A stretch of 16,239 bases of DNA from contig JABJEE010000096.1 in assembly GCA_018665005.1 (NCBI GenBank), forward strand, positions 1 to 16,239. Reading direction: 5' to 3'. Of this stretch, positions 1 through 6,304 are shown one piece after another. Source of the DNA: Flavobacteriales bacterium (GTDB lineage Bacteria > Bacteroidota > Bacteroidia > Flavobacteriales_D > Crocinitomicaceae). The position numbers were made by a program, and so were the translations under genes. Within the stretch, counting starts at the first letter, position 1; every line of letters starts with the position of its first letter. The notes beneath the pieces are model-generated. The model was not told the origin of the DNA and ran no database searches. It saw only the letters and a list, made by a program, of their open reading frames with translations.

Positions 1-30
1 CCGAGTAGTACTAATTACCCGTAGACTTAC
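1..30 (+). rRNA. 23S ribosomal RNA, 3' end only
   Basis: The first bases read GAGTAGTACTAATTACCCGT, which is the conserved 3'-terminal segment of Bacteroidota 23S rRNA (the usual form is TACTAATTrCCCGT). The gene body lies left of the window. The 5S gene follows on the same strand after about 77 bases, as expected for the distal end of a 16S-23S-5S operon. The exact 3' end is estimated to within a few bases. The 23S-5S spacer (about 31-107) is AT-rich and contains no tRNA. Confidence 0.75.
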
Positions 31-107
31 AAACTTAATTTTCTTTATTATTTACTATTTCAATCGTCCGATATATCACTAAAAGACTAGCCGAAAGGCA
101 ACGATTT

Positions 108-218
108 TGGGTGTTTATAGCAGCATGGTCCACCTCTTCCCATCCCGAACAGAGAAGTTAAGCCTGCTTGCGCTGATGGTACTGTCCTTTTGAGGATGGG
201 AGAGTAAGTCGACGCCGA
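108..218 (+). rRNA. rrf: 5S ribosomal RNA
   Basis: The segment holds the conserved 5S core CCCATCCCGAACAGAGAAGTTAAGC followed by the GATGGTACTG and GGGAGAGTAAGTCG blocks, in the form typical of Flavobacteria. Terminal helix I can be drawn by pairing GGTGTT (110-115) with GACGCC (211-216), which fixes the ends to within about 2-3 bases. It lies between the 23S end and a strong intrinsic terminator, so it is the last gene of the rRNA operon. Confidence 0.95.
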
Positions 219-225
219 TCTTAAG

Positions 226-258
226 ACCCCTGACTACATTGTAGTTGGGGGTTTTTTT
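226..258 (+). terminator. Rho-independent terminator of the rRNA operon
   Basis: A 12-base-pair stem (226-237 with 241-252, including G-T pairs) closes on a 3-base loop ATT and runs straight into a T tract ending at 258. The lower stem is ACCCC/GGGGT. It starts about 8 bases after the 5S RNA end and is the clearest intrinsic terminator in the window. It should insulate the following gene from rRNA-operon transcription. Confidence 0.93.
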
Positions 259-352
259 ATACCCGAAAATCTAGAATCTTACCCATTTATTTGTGTATTT
301 TTAGCCTCAACCAATTAACGTTTTACCTTTATCGTATCGTTAGGTTTAATAG

Positions 353-1345
353 ATGAATAAACTAAAAGACTTCATAGAAAAGAAGATGAGTATGTCTCAC
401 ATCTATCAGCCAGTAATGATAAAGGTACTGCTGGAAAATGGAGGAACTGCTAATAAGCAAACTATTGCTCAAAACATTTTGAGTTATGGCTTTTCACAAG
501 TTGAATATTATGAGGGTATCACCAATAAAATGGTCGGACGTGTTCTTCGGAAAAATGAAGTTGTTTCAAAAGACAAAAATATATATGGCTTAAAATCATT
601 CCAAGATTTATCATCATCTGAAATACACGAACTTATTGCTCTCTGTGATCAGAAGATAGAAGAATACATAAACATAAGAGGAACTAAAATATGGGAACAT
701 AGACGGAGAAACAGAAAAGCTGTTCCGGGGTCCACGAGATATGAAGTTTTAAAACGTGCTGATGGAAGATGCGAATTGTGTGGCATATCCAAAGAGGAAA
801 AAGCTTTAGAAGTTGACCATATTATCCCAAAAAATCATGGAGGAGAAGACTCAATAGACAACTATCAAGCATTATGTTTTTCGTGTAACGCAAACAAGCG
901 GGATACAGATGATACAGATTTCAGAAACCTTAATGTAAAATATCAAACAAGAATATCTGATTGTGTTTTCTGCAATATTTCAAGAAATATAATTGCTGAA
1001 AATGAATTATCAATTGCATTCTATGATAAATTTCCAGTTACCTCAAAACACGTGTTAGTAATTCCTAAGCGTCATTGTAATGATTATTTTGAACTTTCAC
1101 AGCCTGAGATAAATGCAATGAATCGATTGACACACAATTTAAAATCAAAATTCTCAAAAGAAGATACAAGTATAACTGGATATAATATTGGTTTTAATAC
1201 AGGAGCAGATGCTGGTCAAACAGTTTTTCATTGCCATATGCACTTAATACCACGTAGAAAGGGTGATTTAGAAAATCCGATTGGCGGCGTAAGAAACATA
1301 ATATCCGGTAAAGGGGATTTTAAAACTAAACCTAACAAAACCTAA
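353..1345 (+). CDS. HNH endonuclease-HIT hydrolase fusion protein
   Basis: A predicted 330-residue soluble protein with three parts. Residues about 15-85 look like a winged-helix or similar helical nucleic-acid-binding domain (IYQPVMIKVLLENGG, then YYEGITNKMVGRVL). Residues about 128-185 are an HNH nuclease with two zinc-type CxxC pairs (C140/C143, C175/C178), the core DH at 155-156 and N170. Residues about 203-320 are a HIT domain of the Fhit/Hint class with the full HxHxH motif (H293, H295, H297), a CxxC at 204-207 and H241, a likely zinc set, ending in an NPxGGVRNII tail. HIT enzymes hydrolyse or transfer nucleotidyl groups; HNH enzymes cut DNA. The combined role is unknown; nucleic-acid cleavage with end processing, or phage defence, is inference. 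It is monocistronic, between the rRNA terminator and convergent porQ. A TAccTTTa sequence at 324-331 is a weak promoter candidate. M12 is a possible later start. Confidence 0.9.
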   Translation: MNKLKDFIEKKMSMSHIYQPVMIKVLLENGGTANKQTIAQNILSYGFSQVEYYEGITNKMVGRVLRKNEVVSKDKNIYGLKSFQDLSSSEIHELIALCDQKIEEYINIRGTKIWEHRRRNRKAVPGSTRYEVLKRADGRCELCGISKEEKALEVDHIIPKNHGGEDSIDNYQALCFSCNANKRDTDDTDFRNLNVKYQTRISDCVFCNISRNIIAENELSIAFYDKFPVTSKHVLVIPKRHCNDYFELSQPEINAMNRLTHNLKSKFSKEDTSITGYNIGFNTGADAGQTVFHCHMHLIPRRKGDLENPIGGVRNIISGKGDFKTKPNKT

Positions 1346-1375
1346 ATTGCATTAAAACGCAGTTTAGCCAAATCG

Positions 1376-2425
1376 CTAAAACCTTTTCTTCTTCCAGTTA
1401 TCGAAATTGGTGCTGATGCCTAAATAATGATTCGATCCTGCAGCGGACATTACCAGGATGCCGTAATCTATTTTGATTTTTTTAAGCTGTATGCCTATTC
1501 CAAATGAAAATCCAGAAAGACCGGGTCTATCTAAAAGCTTCATTTGTTCTCTTCTGAAATAATTAAATCCCGTTCTAAATTCCAATTTATCAGATGCAAG
1601 TAATTCTAAAGAATAGGAGAAATGGCTAGCAAGGTTTTTACCGAACCCTGGTCGATCAACAGGAATGGTATCACCTGATAATGCATCAATGGTTGGTTGT
1701 AGATTGGGGTCGTTATAAAGTATTTTCCAATGATTTAGATGGTGACCAAGCAAGGAAATTCTAAATGGTGCATGATTCAGTTTGTATGAAATACCAGATT
1801 GAACCTCAACAGGTAATGGTGCTCTATCAGTGTTCTCATAAGGTACGAGCTGGAAACCTATATTCTTTACGATAAAAGAAGCAGCCAAATCTTGTTTTGG
1901 ATGACTGTATGTAGCCCCCATAGTGCCATGTACTCCAAGTGAAGAATAAACATCCATATGAGAACCAATTAGGTTGATACCAGCTCCTATTTTTATCGTT
2001 TTACCTACGGCACGGCTATAATTCATTCCAAGAGAGTATTCAATGGCCGAAAAAGAATTCGTTGCATTTCCTAATTCATCAGTACCATCGAACCTTCCAT
2101 AATTCTGGAAACGAATCACTGGAGAGAAAATGCCGTGTTTGCTTTTAAACGCATAGCAAAGCATTCCGACCTGAACACCTGAGGGAAGAATGGCTTGGTT
2201 GATTTGTAAGCTCCGAACATGCTGTGAGCTAAGTAATGAAGGGTTTTCAACAGATAAACCAATGTCATTATCACTAATGGTAATAAGGTTCGAACCCAAA
2301 CCTGCTGATCTCGAAGAGTATATGGTATTTAAAAATGCAAAGCTGTTTAAACCAAAATTATATGTCTGCGCTTTAAAGGCAAATGCCAAGCAAAGAATAC
2401 AAAGAGATAAGGCTATTTTGATCAT
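1376..2425 (-). CDS. porQ: Type IX secretion system protein PorQ
   Basis: A 349-residue outer-membrane beta-barrel protein of the PorQ family. A signal peptide covers about residues 1-19 (MIKIALSLCILCLAFAFKAQ, cut near the AQ). The mature protein begins with a region typical of PorQ (FLNTIYSSRSAGLGSNLITISDND, then NPSLL) and goes on with alternating amphipathic strands, including RFQNYGRFDGTDELGN, and ends in a strand-rich GLSGFSFGIGI region. Length fits the family (about 330-350). In Porphyromonas, PorQ belongs with PorU, PorV and PorZ to the cell-surface complex that cleaves C-terminal signals and attaches T9SS cargo to lipid. No other T9SS gene is in the window, which is usual because por genes are scattered. 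The gene converges on the HNH-HIT gene (30-base gap) and diverges from the gene at 2522. Confidence 0.9.
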   Translation of the reverse strand: MIKIALSLCILCLAFAFKAQTYNFGLNSFAFLNTIYSSRSAGLGSNLITISDNDIGLSVENPSLLSSQHVRSLQINQAILPSGVQVGMLCYAFKSKHGIFSPVIRFQNYGRFDGTDELGNATNSFSAIEYSLGMNYSRAVGKTIKIGAGINLIGSHMDVYSSLGVHGTMGATYSHPKQDLAASFIVKNIGFQLVPYENTDRAPLPVEVQSGISYKLNHAPFRISLLGHHLNHWKILYNDPNLQPTIDALSGDTIPVDRPGFGKNLASHFSYSLELLASDKLEFRTGFNYFRREQMKLLDRPGLSGFSFGIGIQLKKIKIDYGILVMSAAGSNHYLGISTNFDNWKKKRF

Positions 2426-2521
2426 AGAAATAAAACGTATTATCGTAAAAATAATTGCTTTGCTTCAAATAATTACTTGATTCTTGTTATATTTTGAATT
2501 AATTCTCGTTAGAGCTAATAA

Positions 2522-3142
2522 ATGCGTATGAAAAAATCTACTTTTAAATCTATTCTATTAATAGGTACTCATGCCAATCTATTCCATAAAGAGCTGGCCA
2601 ATAATTCAAAAGTCACTATACATACTCTAAAGTTCAAGAGAAAGGATCCATTTTCGGTAGATGAACCCAATCAGTTTATATATAATGATACTATAATTGA
2701 TTTTAACGGGAAGTATACCTTATCAGAGCTTTCGTTTGCTCTCTCTATTATTGTTGAGCACCATCCTGGTTTTGAGGATTGTCTGGTTATTGGTGATCCT
2801 ACTGAGCTATTATATCAAGCATTCGGTTTTGCCAAGAACAATCAAAACCCCCATTTGATAAGGCAGGAGGTGCAATTTCAATCCTTAAAGTCACATGATG
2901 CTTTTTTATTTCTATATCCAAGTGGTATGGTAGCACACAATATCAGGAAAGAAATATCAAGTTTTGTTTATCTATTGAAGAAATACAATAGAAGCACTTT
3001 TTTGATTAGAGACAAACAAGAGTCAAGCAGTCAAATTTTACAAAATATGTTAAAGAAAGCCGCTTTATCCTTTGATCTTAATATATTAGAAGTAAACGGA
3101 ATTGAAAAATTAATTTCAAATCAGACCGAGTTTACATCATAA
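2522..3142 (+). CDS. Uncharacterised alpha/beta protein paired with a sigma factor
   Basis: A 206-residue protein that I do not recognise. Hydrophobic strands alternate with helices: SILLIGTH (about 10-17), VTIHTLKF, the segment around residues 86-92 (CLVIGDP) followed by a helix, DAFLFLYPSG, STFLIRDK and LNILEVN. This suggests a soluble Rossmann-like or other three-layer alpha/beta fold. No signal peptide, membrane segment, Walker motif or metal-binding cluster is visible. A TAA stop lies immediately before the ATG in the same frame, so the start cannot be further upstream; M3 is a possible alternative. The sigma-factor gene starts 5 bases after its stop codon, so the two are surely co-transcribed. 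A role in controlling or responding with that sigma factor is inference from position only. Confidence 0.85.
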   Translation: MRMKKSTFKSILLIGTHANLFHKELANNSKVTIHTLKFKRKDPFSVDEPNQFIYNDTIIDFNGKYTLSELSFALSIIVEHHPGFEDCLVIGDPTELLYQAFGFAKNNQNPHLIRQEVQFQSLKSHDAFLFLYPSGMVAHNIRKEISSFVYLLKKYNRSTFLIRDKQESSSQILQNMLKKAALSFDLNILEVNGIEKLISNQTEFTS

Positions 3143-3147
3143 AACCT

Positions 3148-3726
3148 ATGAACTATCGTCTTCATCATTCCTTATTCAATGAGATAATGAATAGGTACGA
3201 TTTGATGTTTGTGAGCGTGATTAGGTCACATTTCAACAATCAAGAAGATCAAAAAGACATTTATCAGGAGTTTTCTATTCATTTATTTATGTTGATTGAA
3301 GCTCAATATTCAAAATCAATTGATTTACTGCATACAGCAACTTGGTTAAAAGCTGTTGTTTCTAATTTTTGCAAATCTCAGATTAGAAAGAAAAATGCAA
3401 AAAGAAAAATAAAATTCAGCTCTGACGGCTTTATCACAACACATTTAGAGCAGTTTTCGGAAGATTCGAATACAGATACTCCTTTGTTTGATTTTTCAGG
3501 AGATATAAATTCATATGAAATAATGAAATCTGTACTCAAATTGGTTTCGAGGCAAGAAGCAATGATGCTGAAAATGAAGTATTATTACAATAAACCTTCT
3601 ACATACATATCCCGAAAACTGAATGTCACACACGTAGACGTTAAAATAGGAAGATTAAAGAAAAGAATACAGAGATTAACTGGGATTAACAATATTGAGG
3701 AGCTCTTGGAGAAATACGAGGTTTAA
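3148..3726 (+). CDS. Divergent sigma-70 family (ECF-like) RNA polymerase sigma factor
   Basis: A 192-residue protein with the two-domain layout of ECF sigma factors. Region 2 covers about residues 10-90, with DIYQEFSIHLF (38-48) at the place of the usual DxxQExF core-binding motif and a WLKAVVSNFCKSQIRKK helix (66-82) for -10 recognition. Region 4 covers about 124-178, with a helix-turn-helix around PSTYISRKLNVTHVDVKIGR. The turn differs from the common form (no FKEIA-type first helix), so it is a divergent member. An ECF factor directs RNA polymerase to a limited regulon. No anti-sigma gene with a membrane segment follows; the only partner is the unknown gene just upstream. Its stop codon abuts the stop codon of the convergent GlsB-like gene with no spacer. 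Confidence 0.8.
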   Translation: MNYRLHHSLFNEIMNRYDLMFVSVIRSHFNNQEDQKDIYQEFSIHLFMLIEAQYSKSIDLLHTATWLKAVVSNFCKSQIRKKNAKRKIKFSSDGFITTHLEQFSEDSNTDTPLFDFSGDINSYEIMKSVLKLVSRQEAMMLKMKYYYNKPSTYISRKLNVTHVDVKIGRLKKRIQRLTGINNIEELLEKYEV

Positions 3727-4638
3727 TTAAAAATCCATGTGTCTTTCCTTCTTTTCATCGTAAATGTCATTGATTGTCACCAATATTCCTGATTCCTCAA
3801 CATTTCCAAAATCCGAATTTACAGCTGTGCCGAAAGTCTTCATAGTAGGAGAGAGGTTCATATAAATATTGATTAACGGAGGTATAAATTCATTTCGTTC
3901 TCTAATGAATGTATTTAGTAGTTTATATGCTTCCTTGAAATCCGAGTCTCCGAGTAGTTCTAGATTTTCTTTTTGCTTTGCATGATAATCTAAAGGGGAG
4001 TGAGGTGTTAATAAAGCTTCACGGTCGGGGAAGTAATAATTCATAAATTGAAGCAGGAAGTTTCGGGCCTCAGTATTATAGTTCGGGTACATGGTGACTT
4101 TGCCAAAAAAGTATTTTATTTCCGGATTAAACTTAATGAGTGCGCCAAGACCATCCCAGATATTGTCCAGGGCAAATAGTCCTTTTCTTGGATTCACAGA
4201 TGGTTGATAATTAGGCTGTACCCAGCTTCTACCTAATTCGATAGTGTAGGGTAAAAACTTCGAGATGAATAGCTCTGAGAAGTTAAAGTAATGGGTGGTA
4301 GACAAATGAATTTCCCCCGTCTTGGTAATGGCATTTTGACATTTTATAAAACGATAGCCGCCAATAATTTCTTCGTCTTCCGGTGACCAAACAATGAGTT
4401 GTTCATAGCAGATTTGGTCGGTGTCAAAATGATCCAAATCTATTGGATTACCAGTCCCTCCTCCAGAGGCTCTGAAGGTGATTTCTCGTAATCTTCCAAT
4501 CTCCTTTAATACATTTGGAGAATTATGATTATTGACAATATAAATTTCATTCCCGCCTTTTCTGGTATTTCGAATGAAAGTGGAGCTATTGAGTTCTGAT
4601 TTAATGACTTTGGGATGAATGGGGTCAATAATATTCAT
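3727..4638 (-). CDS. glsB: GNAT-fold N-acyltransferase, GlsB/OlsB-like (amino-acid lipid synthesis)
   Basis: A 303-residue protein of the acyl-ACP-dependent GNAT branch that N-acylates amino acids with 3-hydroxy fatty acids. Visible marks are REITFRASGGGTGNP (51-65), an IIGGYRF strand (91-97), ELGRSWVQPNYQ (134-145), and KGLFALDNIWDGLGALI (152-168). GlsB of Bacteroides makes N-acyl-3-hydroxy-acyl glycine; OlsB makes lyso-ornithine lipid. The amino acid used here (glycine, ornithine or other) cannot be read from sequence. The start ATG overlaps the stop of the upstream PlsC-like acyltransferase by 4 bases (ATGA), indicating translational coupling with the O-acylating partner. No membrane segment is seen; it probably works at the inner face of the cytoplasmic membrane. 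The symbol is by analogy. Confidence 0.8.
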   Translation of the reverse strand: MNIIDPIHPKVIKSELNSSTFIRNTRKGGNEIYIVNNHNSPNVLKEIGRLREITFRASGGGTGNPIDLDHFDTDQICYEQLIVWSPEDEEIIGGYRFIKCQNAITKTGEIHLSTTHYFNFSELFISKFLPYTIELGRSWVQPNYQPSVNPRKGLFALDNIWDGLGALIKFNPEIKYFFGKVTMYPNYNTEARNFLLQFMNYYFPDREALLTPHSPLDYHAKQKENLELLGDSDFKEAYKLLNTFIRERNEFIPPLINIYMNLSPTMKTFGTAVNSDFGNVEESGILVTINDIYDEKKERHMDF

Positions 4639-5459
4639 ATGATCTTGTCTTTAATTGAATACACTTTCTTTTTATACTCTTGAGCTGCTTTGTAATCGTT
4701 TAACTCTGAATGAAATTCTTTCCCATTTAAGCTTGCACCAATGTGAAAGGTGATTTTTTGATTTCGTTGTTTAAATAATTCATTCGAAAGGTAGAGCATT
4801 TCAATATTTGCCTTAATTCCAAAAAACTTCCTAATCTTATATAAGTTATAAAAAAAAGGAGAAAGCTTCCCATCAATGTATATAGGTACGACTTTTCTCT
4901 CGAGCGCCCTTGCATATGTTACAAAGGTTTTTTTCCATTCTAGGTCTCTAATCAATCCCTTTGATTTCCGGCTTACCAATCCTGCAGGGAATATGCAAAG
5001 TGCATGGTCTGCATCAAAAGCATTTTTTATCTGATTCCGGACAGACACATTGTTTTTACCATGCTTGTTAACACCAATAAATAAATCTTTAAGGTTCTCC
5101 ACATTCATAAGTAAATCGTTCACAATGAATTTTATATCTGGACGATGATTCGTAATCGCTGATATGAATGCTATTCCATCCATACCTCCCAGTGGGTGAT
5201 TCATTACCAAAATAACCGGTCCTGTTTTCGGAATTTGATGTATATCATTTATTTCAACTTCAATATTGAAATACCTCATGACCTCATCACAGAATGCAAG
5301 ATTTTTTTTGTCTTTATGTTCTTCTAAGAACGCGTTAATTTCTTCTTGATGAAGTATACGTTTGAGATAATTAATGACAAATTTTGGGAGCCATCTAAGT
5401 AATCTTGGATTTTTACTCTGTATTAAACGAGAGATATCGATGAACTTGTCCTGCTCCAT
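4635..5459 (-). CDS. glsA: PlsC-family O-acyltransferase, GlsA/OlsA-like
   Basis: A 274-residue lysophospholipid-acyltransferase-fold protein. The catalytic block is MNHPLGGMDG (86-95) with H88 and D94, one residue further apart than the standard HX4D, as in the HPxGGxDG group of these enzymes. The later block CIFPAGLVSRK (155-165) corresponds to the FPEG substrate-binding motif, and VVPIYIDG (190-197) to the VPVxxxG block. With the coupled GlsB-like gene it would add the second, ester-linked acyl chain to an N-acylated amino acid, giving a glycine, flavolipin-like or ornithine lipid of the cell envelope. In some bacteria both activities are one fused protein (OlsF); here they are separate overlapping genes. 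A 68-base gap separates it from the metallo-hydrolase gene, so it may have its own promoter. Confidence 0.8.
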   Translation of the reverse strand: MEQDKFIDISRLIQSKNPRLLRWLPKFVINYLKRILHQEEINAFLEEHKDKKNLAFCDEVMRYFNIEVEINDIHQIPKTGPVILVMNHPLGGMDGIAFISAITNHRPDIKFIVNDLLMNVENLKDLFIGVNKHGKNNVSVRNQIKNAFDADHALCIFPAGLVSRKSKGLIRDLEWKKTFVTYARALERKVVPIYIDGKLSPFFYNLYKIRKFFGIKANIEMLYLSNELFKQRNQKITFHIGASLNGKEFHSELNDYKAAQEYKKKVYSIKDKII

Positions 5460-5527
5460 GCGTCGAAGATATTTATTATTTTCATTTGAATAAATTCAAT
5501 GTCTAAGATTTATTCCATGGCTAAATG

Positions 5528-6304
5528 TTAGTATGTAAAATCTAAAGTTAAGCCATCAAATGCCAGGAATACATTGTCAGGCAAGTCTTTTTCAATTTCA
5601 TTATGCTTTCCAAATAGATGCGAAATATGCGTTAAATAGGCGCGTTTCGGATTCATTTCTTTTATGAAATCAAGAGCTTCATCCAGATTGAAGTGCGACA
5701 TATGTGACTCTCGACGTAAGGCATTAATAATTATAGTCTTACTTCCTTTAATTTTTTGTTTTTCTGCTGATGAAATAGTTTTCGCGTCCGTAATATAGGT
5801 AATATCACCAATTCGAAATCCAAAAACAGGAAGCTTATAATGAAGTACTTCGATCGGCTGTATTTCGATGCCTTCATCAATTTGGAATTTGTTGTTTTCA
5901 AAAATCGTGAGCTTTACATTCGGTACACCTGGGTATTTGTCTTTTGTAAATATGTAATGATATTCCCTCAAGAGTGCTTCTTTTACTCTTTCTGACGCAT
6001 AGACATTCATTTCTCTTTTCTCCAAATAATTAAAGGGTCTGATGTCATCAAGTCCCGCTATGTGATCTTTGTGCTCATGAGTAAAGATTACTGACTTTAA
6101 TGACTTAACGTTTTCACGAAGCATTTGAGTCCTAAAATCAGGTCCAGAATCTACGACATGGTTTTCGCCGTTTATGTTAATTAAAACAGAGGTCCTCGTT
6201 CTTTTATCTTTTAGATTAGATGATTGACAAACCTCGCAATCACAAGCTATAACAGGAACGCCTTGAGAGGTTCCAGATCCAAGAATAGTTAACTTACCTT
6301 TCAT
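5528..6304 (-). CDS. MBL-fold metallo-hydrolase, PhnP-like phosphodiesterase family
   Basis: A 258-residue metallo-beta-lactamase-fold enzyme. The metal motif HEHKDH lies at 76-81 (H76, H78, D80, H81), with further candidate ligands H155, D173 (ITDA) and H226 (LTHISH). The N-terminus LTILGSGTSQGVPVIACDC and the cysteine cluster C21/C23/C26 are typical of the PhnP/RomA branch, where they hold an extra structural zinc. PhnP itself is a cyclic phosphodiesterase of phosphonate breakdown, but no phn genes are here, and this widespread Bacteroidota protein probably acts on another phosphodiester or nucleotide. The start overlaps by 4 bases the stop of the exonuclease/GIY-YIG gene, so the two are translated together; a nucleic-acid-related substrate is inference. 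Confidence 0.85.
   Translation of the reverse strand: MKGKLTILGSGTSQGVPVIACDCEVCQSSNLKDKRTRTSVLININGENHVVDSGPDFRTQMLRENVKSLKSVIFTHEHKDHIAGLDDIRPFNYLEKREMNVYASERVKEALLREYHYIFTKDKYPGVPNVKLTIFENNKFQIDEGIEIQPIEVLHYKLPVFGFRIGDITYITDAKTISSAEKQKIKGSKTIIINALRRESHMSHFNLDEALDFIKEMNPKRAYLTHISHLFGKHNEIEKDLPDNVFLAFDGLTLDFTY

Noticed and set aside
31..107. A tRNA in the 23S-5S spacer
   Set aside because: No acceptor stem, T-loop GTTCAAATC-type sequence or anticodon arm is visible; the spacer is just AT-rich.
1363..1380. Hairpin TTTAGC/GCTAAA between the HNH-HIT gene and porQ as a bidirectional terminator
   Set aside because: Only 6 AT-rich base pairs, overlapping the porQ stop codon, with only a broken T run on one side; not distinguishable from chance.
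2190..2480. 96-codon plus-strand frame opposite the porQ start
   Set aside because: It lies mostly antisense to porQ, whose signal peptide and family resemblance are clear; the translated product has no recognisable feature.
5486..5515. Inverted repeats before the GlsA-like gene (TTGAAT-AA-ATTCAA at 5486-5499, and GAATAAAT at 5488-5495 with ATTTATTC at 5508-5515) as an operator
   Set aside because: The arms are short and nearly all A/T in a low-GC genome, and the two possible pairings compete; chance is the simpler account.
5528..6304. MBL-fold enzyme as a phosphonate-degradation PhnP
   Set aside because: The fold and motifs fit the PhnP branch, but no other phn gene is present and the operon partner is a nuclease, so the specific role is not supported.
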